Origin: Candidatus Magnetobacterium casense
Lineage (GTDB): Bacteria > Nitrospirota > Thermodesulfovibrionia > Thermodesulfovibrionales > Magnetobacteriaceae
Length of the DNA stretch: 64,000 bases
Assembly (NCBI RefSeq): GCF_000714715.1
Contig: NZ_JMFO01000013.1
Coordinates: forward strand, 1-64,000
Direction: 5' to 3'
Within the stretch, counting starts at the first letter, position 1; every line of letters begins with the position of its first letter. The translations under genes and the position numbers were made by a program. The notes under the pieces are model-generated. The model made no database searches and was not told where the DNA came from. It worked only from the letters and a program-made list of their open reading frames with translations. Of the stretch, positions 61,501-64,000 are shown in pieces.

Positions 61501-61704
61501 GTTGGAGACGTTCTCTGCCGCAACGTCCATTGCGGCCACTTTGCCCCTACCCATCGGGTGATGACGCTCCAGCAACCACTCTTTGGCTCTCTCCCTGACT
61601 CCCTCTGCAGAACCGGCCGAAACCCAAGTGGCTGACAACACCCACAACAACGCCGTCAGCACTACCAGTAGCACACTTGTAACCCTGACTCTTTTGTCAC
61701 TCAT
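58537..61704 (-). CDS. Exported NHL-repeat/fibronectin-like/FG-GAP protein
   Basis: 1055 residues from ATG 61704 (GGAGG ten bases upstream; an in-frame ATG at 61755 has none). Signal peptide about 1-32 (VLLVVLTALLWVLSATWVSA). Residues ~85-650 hold twelve NHL units of about 47 residues, each like GVAVDASGNVYVADTYNDRI with QKF and TKWGS, probably two six-bladed propellers. A fibronectin-III-like segment follows (PQAPQNLKAFHATGGLSLSW, ~655-750). The C-terminal ~310 residues are FG-GAP/VCBS units with FNGDGKADILWRD and VVWIMNG signatures; one unit has a ~22-residue insertion. Probably a secreted or surface binding protein; ligand unknown. The tail matches those at 8.0 and 43.2 kb. Confidence 0.87.
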   Translation of the reverse strand: MSDKRVRVTSVLLVVLTALLWVLSATWVSAGSAEGVRERAKEWLLERHHPMGRGKVAAMDVAAENVSNAATTETYNFVTTWGACTEDGCFNAPTGVAVDSSGNIYVSEAGSNRIQKFNSSGRFITAWGSYGMDDGQFAKPNGVAVDVSGNIYVADSNNDRIQKFGLNGQFITKWGSYGSGDGQLNTPYGIAVDASGNVYVVEWYNHRVQKFNSNGQFITKWGSYGSGDGQFANPSGVAVDASGNVYVADQSNNRIQKFDSNGVFITAWGGEGSSNGQFELPTAIAVDSSGNVYVVEWYNARIQKFDSNGQFITKWGSRGSKYGQFVGAEGIAVDTFGNVYVASELDSRVQKFAPNGRFSLKVGLESDGDGQFAAPNGVAVDASGNIYVADTYNDRIQKFDPKGQFITTWGSTGSDNGQFNMPWGVAVGASGNVYVADADNDRIQKFDSKGQFITKWGSYGYGDGQFKAPEGIAIDASDNVYVADLNNNRIQKFDSNGQFTSAWGGKGVGSRQFNRPRSLAVDTYGSVYVADTENNRIQKFDSKGQFITKWGSYGYDDGQFSLPFGVAVDSSNNVYVAGYYNNSLQKFDTDGGFITKWGSSGSNNGKFANPSGVAIDSSGNVYVTEVFNNRLQKFAINGTPPPIPQAPQNLKAFHATGGLSLSWDVVDGATYYVLYHGNNKAVTITNYDGGIYSVRDDFYQKGHNTGQTYVYTMKACNSSGCSAGSGLFTQTFKRMVFNGDFNGDGKRDVLWRNADTGEIVIWLMNGASIASAASPATLDFNWQIQGIGDVNGDGKADILWRHIKTGEVAIWLMNGVSIANKQGVALAGVLRASAGGRSASMVIDINWQIQGIGDFNGDGKADILWRDNQTGNVVVWIMNGADIMQHGSVATVDSSWQVQGVSDFNGDGKSDLLWRNSDSGDVAIWRMDGTSISAVNHVTAVDTNWHIRGVQAKGSGNSDIIWQDSVSGDLYVWHMNNSTIASGGYLARAVPDNWKLIGVGDFHGKGIQSDIRQYNSGMQTDTIWQDTSSGNVYIWGESGNSGYATQGLSPDWFSQ

Positions 61705-61830
61705 TACGATAGACCCTCCTGTCTTGACTTGCTTCCTAATAATATAGTTTATCATAACCCTTATGATAAAATCAAAATTTTTCCCCTTGCTCTTGTTTTC
61801 TTGCCCACTGATCTTGTAAATTAAATTATA

Positions 61831-62385
61831 GTGCTTGACAGATTTACCATAAAGCCCCGGAGGTCAGCTCTGGTGATAGTTGACATCCAGGAAAAGCTGG
61901 TTGCCGCCGTTGGGGAGGCCGATCGGGTCGTTGCAAACGCCCTGCATCTCATTGAGTTGAGCAGGCTGTACGACATTCCCGTCCTGATAACGCAGCAGTA
62001 CCCGCGGGGACTTGGTCATACGGTGCAGGCGCTGCGGGATGCCTTGCCGGGTGTGGAGTACATCGACAAGATGACCTTTAGCTGTTGTAAGGATGTTGGA
62101 TTTACGGAGGCGCTTAAGGCCGTTGACAGAAAGACGCTGATATTGTGCGGGATTGAGACACACATATGCGTCCTTCAGACGTGCGTTGAGCTGTTGGCGA
62201 TGGGTTACGTCGTGCATGTCGTCAGGGACTGTGTGGCGTCACGGAGCAAGGACAACAAGGACACCGCTATTGAGTATATGCGTGATGCAGGGGCGGTTAT
62301 CACCACAACGGAGACCGTCCTGTTTCAGGTGCTCAGGGAGGCGGGCACGGATAACTTCAAAACAATCGCAAAAAGGATAATATAA
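61831..62385 (+). CDS. Isochorismatase-fold cysteine hydrolase
   Basis: 184 residues from GTG 61831. The catalytic triad is visible: Asp18 in LVIVDIQEKL, Lys80 in EYIDKMTFSC and Cys113 in CGIETHICVLQT. The cis-peptide motif ('GIETH.CV') is intact. Such enzymes hydrolyse amide bonds (nicotinamidase, N-carbamoyl and related). The substrate cannot be told. Divergent from the NHL protein; followed by the SspB-like gene 15 bases later. Confidence 0.87.
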   Translation: MLDRFTIKPRRSALVIVDIQEKLVAAVGEADRVVANALHLIELSRLYDIPVLITQQYPRGLGHTVQALRDALPGVEYIDKMTFSCCKDVGFTEALKAVDRKTLILCGIETHICVLQTCVELLAMGYVVHVVRDCVASRSKDNKDTAIEYMRDAGAVITTTETVLFQVLREAGTDNFKTIAKRII

Positions 62386-62400
62386 AAAAAAGGTGACAAA

Positions 62401-62841
62401 ATGAGTAGCAAAGATATAGGTAATCAACTCAATGACCTTAAGATGAGTATTTTCTATGATATCATGGAGATCGTTGGCCGTGTGTTTATCATAGTCAGAT
62501 ACTCCGAAGACGTGGTAATTGGCAACAGGGGATTTATCGACAATGAACGCCAGGAAGGCATCACCCTGGTGTTTAACACGAGGATGAACTTTACCTGGCA
62601 GGATGACATCCTGGAGGCAAAGCTGGTCTTTGGAACAACCGCCCAGCAGTGTGTCATCCCGGTGCAGCACATCATTGCGATCTACTCACCGGAGCTTCAG
62701 AGCCAGTTTGTGACCTCGTATATGCCACCGGAGGGCGAATTGAAAAGGCCCAGGGTGGTAGAGGACTCTCCTGGAAAGGCCGCTGAAGAGGTCGGAGATA
62801 ACATCGTCAAAGTTGACTTCAGTAGAAAGAAGAAGAAGTAA
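62401..62841 (+). CDS. SspB-like ClpXP adaptor family protein
   Basis: 146 residues. EGITLVFNTRMNFTWQDDILEAKLVFGTTAQQCVIPVQHIIAIYSPELQ reads as the SspB fold: a beta-rich substrate-binding core ending in 'P...I.AIY.PE'. It is followed by an acidic flexible linker and a short basic C-terminal peptide, IVKVDFSRKKKK, similar to the ClpX-docking tail of alpha- and delta-proteobacterial SspB. SspB delivers ssrA-tagged proteins to ClpXP. Assignment rests on pattern only. It is nine bases upstream of mnmG. Confidence 0.6.
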   Translation: MSSKDIGNQLNDLKMSIFYDIMEIVGRVFIIVRYSEDVVIGNRGFIDNERQEGITLVFNTRMNFTWQDDILEAKLVFGTTAQQCVIPVQHIIAIYSPELQSQFVTSYMPPEGELKRPRVVEDSPGKAAEEVGDNIVKVDFSRKKKK

Positions 62842-62850
62842 CGCCCCCGT

Positions 62851-64000
62851 ATGTTTCACCAGCGAGACTATGACGTAATTGTCATAGGGGCCGGTCATGC
62901 CGGATGTGAGGCGGCCCTGGCTTGTGCCAGGATTGGATTGAGCACGTGTATCTTTACGTCCAACCTCGACACGATTGCCCAGATGTCGTGTAACCCTGCC
63001 ATCGGGGGGCTTGCAAAAGGGCACCTCGTCAGGGAGATAGACGCCCTGGGTGGACAGATGGCCAGGACGGCAGACTACAGCGGCATACAGTTCAGGATGC
63101 TCAACCGTTCAAAGGGGCCCGCCGTGTGGTCGCTCAGAAGTCAGAACGACAGGGTACTATACAGGCTGCACATGAAACGAACCCTCGAAGCCACCAAAAA
63201 CCTCGACATCAAACAATCCGTTGTAGAGCGTCTCGTTGTTGATGCAAACGGCAATCGTATCAAGGGCGTTGTAAGTGCCTTTGGGGCGTCGTTTGGGGCG
63301 CGGGCTGTCATTGTCACCACGGGGACGTTTCTCAATGGCATCATTCACGTGGGGCTTGAGCACTCCCCTGCCGGACGTGCGGGGGAGGGGCCATCGGTGG
63401 GGCTTTCTGAGTCCTTGCGGTCGTTGGGGTTTAAGATGGGAAGGCTCAAGACTGGCACGCCCCCGCGGATTGACTCCAGGAGCATCGATTTCTCCAGGAC
63501 CACACCGCAGTGGGGCGATGACCCTCCGGTGCCGTTTTCCTTTTCAACGAAGGAGATAACTAACCCGCAACTGCCATGCTTTATCACATACACAAACAGT
63601 GTTACACACGGGATAATCACCGAAAGCCTGGGGCGCTCCCCCCTCTACAGCGGCAAGATACAGGGTATTGGGCCACGCTATTGTCCGTCAATTGAGGACA
63701 AGGTGGTGCGGTTTGCAGGGCGACAGAGGCATCAGGTCTTTCTCGAACCCGACGGCCTTGACACACGGGAGTACTACGCAAACGGCATCTCAACGAGCCT
63801 GCCATATGACGTGCAGGTGCGCTACGTCAGGACGATAGACGGTCTGCAAGAGGCCGAGCTGATGCGTCCCGGCTATGCCGTGGAGTACGATAGCGTTCAC
63901 AGTACGCAGTTGCGCCACACCCTTGAGACCAAGTCCGTTGAGGGACTGTACCTGGCCGGTCAGATAAACGGTACATCGGGCTATGAGGAGGCCGCCGCTC
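62851..64000 (+). CDS. mnmG: tRNA uridine-5-carboxymethylaminomethyl modification enzyme, N-terminal part (cut by right edge)
   Basis: 383 codons are visible of an expected ~620. [20 protein letters not shown] is the FAD-binding Rossmann motif; [24 protein letters not shown] and [12 protein letters not shown] are MnmG hallmarks. [17 protein letters not shown] and the [14 protein letters not shown] near the edge continue the match. With MnmE it adds a carboxymethylaminomethyl group to U34 of several tRNAs. The start ATG 62851 gives the canonical [13 protein letters not shown]. Confidence 0.95.
   Translation, partial: MFHQRDYDVIVIGAGHAGCEAALACARIGLSTCIFTSNLDTIAQMSCNPAIGGLAKGHLVREIDALGGQMARTADYSGIQFRMLNRSKGPAVWSLRSQNDRVLYRLHMKRTLEATKNLDIKQSVVERLVVDANGNRIKGVVSAFGASFGARAVIVTTGTFLNGIIHVGLEHSPAGRAGEGPSVGLSESLRSLGFKMGRLKTGTPPRIDSRSIDFSRTTPQWGDDPPVPFSFSTKEITNPQLPCFITYTNSVTHGIITESLGRSPLYSGKIQGIGPRYCPSIEDKVVRFAGRQRHQVFLEPDGLDTREYYANGISTSLPYDVQVRYVRTIDGLQEAELMRPGYAVEYDSVHSTQLRHTLETKSVEGLYLAGQINGTSGYEEAAA

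Overview
The window reads as chromosome of a Gram-negative bacterium with moderate GC. Evidence for a didermic envelope is a lipid-A-type acyltransferase and several lipoproteins. The mix of a DsrE-type sulfur protein, a DUF116 gene in a def-fmt operon, a complex I fragment, TMTC-like TPR membrane proteins, Ser/Thr kinases, HD-GYP and HDOD proteins, and Uma2 and Rpn-type nucleases fits the Nitrospirota (Thermodesulfovibrio/Magnetobacterium-like lineages). That placement is inferred from gene content only.

Layout. 1-1.15 kb: a radical SAM/SPASM gene cut by the left edge. 1.2-3.7 kb: two imperfect ~330-bp direct repeats enclosing a VapBC-like pair and a phosphoribosyltransferase-like gene. 3.7-8.3 kb: an exported lipase-like protein with a seven-unit FG-GAP/VCBS tail. 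8.5-10.1 kb: a nucleotidyltransferase pair and an MNT/HEPN pair. 10.1-28.3 kb: two paralogous TPR membrane proteins on either side of housekeeping genes (tilS, ilvE, mnmA, def-fmt), a hybrid histidine kinase, a phosphatase, an M23 peptidase and a DsrE protein. 28.4-33.4 kb: nuoGHIJ. 33.6-36 kb: an aspartic-protease pair, hisC and an unknown gene. 36-41.5 kb: a 1646-residue kinase/TPR/WD40/HEAT membrane protein followed by Uma2. 41.6-45.7 kb: a duplicated Rpn-like nuclease unit (one copy broken) enclosing hicBA and a LamG surface protein. 45.8-51.4 kb: FHA kinase with lipoprotein, acyltransferase, HD-GYP, aroD, tRNA-Pro. 51.5-58.3 kb: glucan phosphorylase, HDOD protein, NlpC/P60 lipoprotein, aspartate kinase, apgM, tRNA-Asn. 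58.5-64 kb: a 12-unit NHL plus FG-GAP exported protein, isochorismatase-fold hydrolase, SspB-like protein and the start of mnmG.

How the parts relate. Three exported proteins (3.7, 43.1 and 58.5 kb) carry different heads on the same unusual FG-GAP/VCBS tail and look like one modular surface family. One of them (43.1 kb) is split by a nine-G tract, so it is either an ON/OFF gene or a sequencing error. Four two-gene modules resemble toxin-antitoxin systems (VapBC, NTase plus unknown partner, MNT/HEPN, HicBA).

The most unusual non-coding signal is a family of at least nine short intergenic repeats. They share a GGGGTCAAGGGGAC-like core or a GGGGCGG-type arm and are joined to different end modules, and some of those ends match the ends of a two-copy MITE. 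No CRISPR array, rRNA or complete IS transposase was seen. All functional assignments are by reading motifs; no database search was possible.
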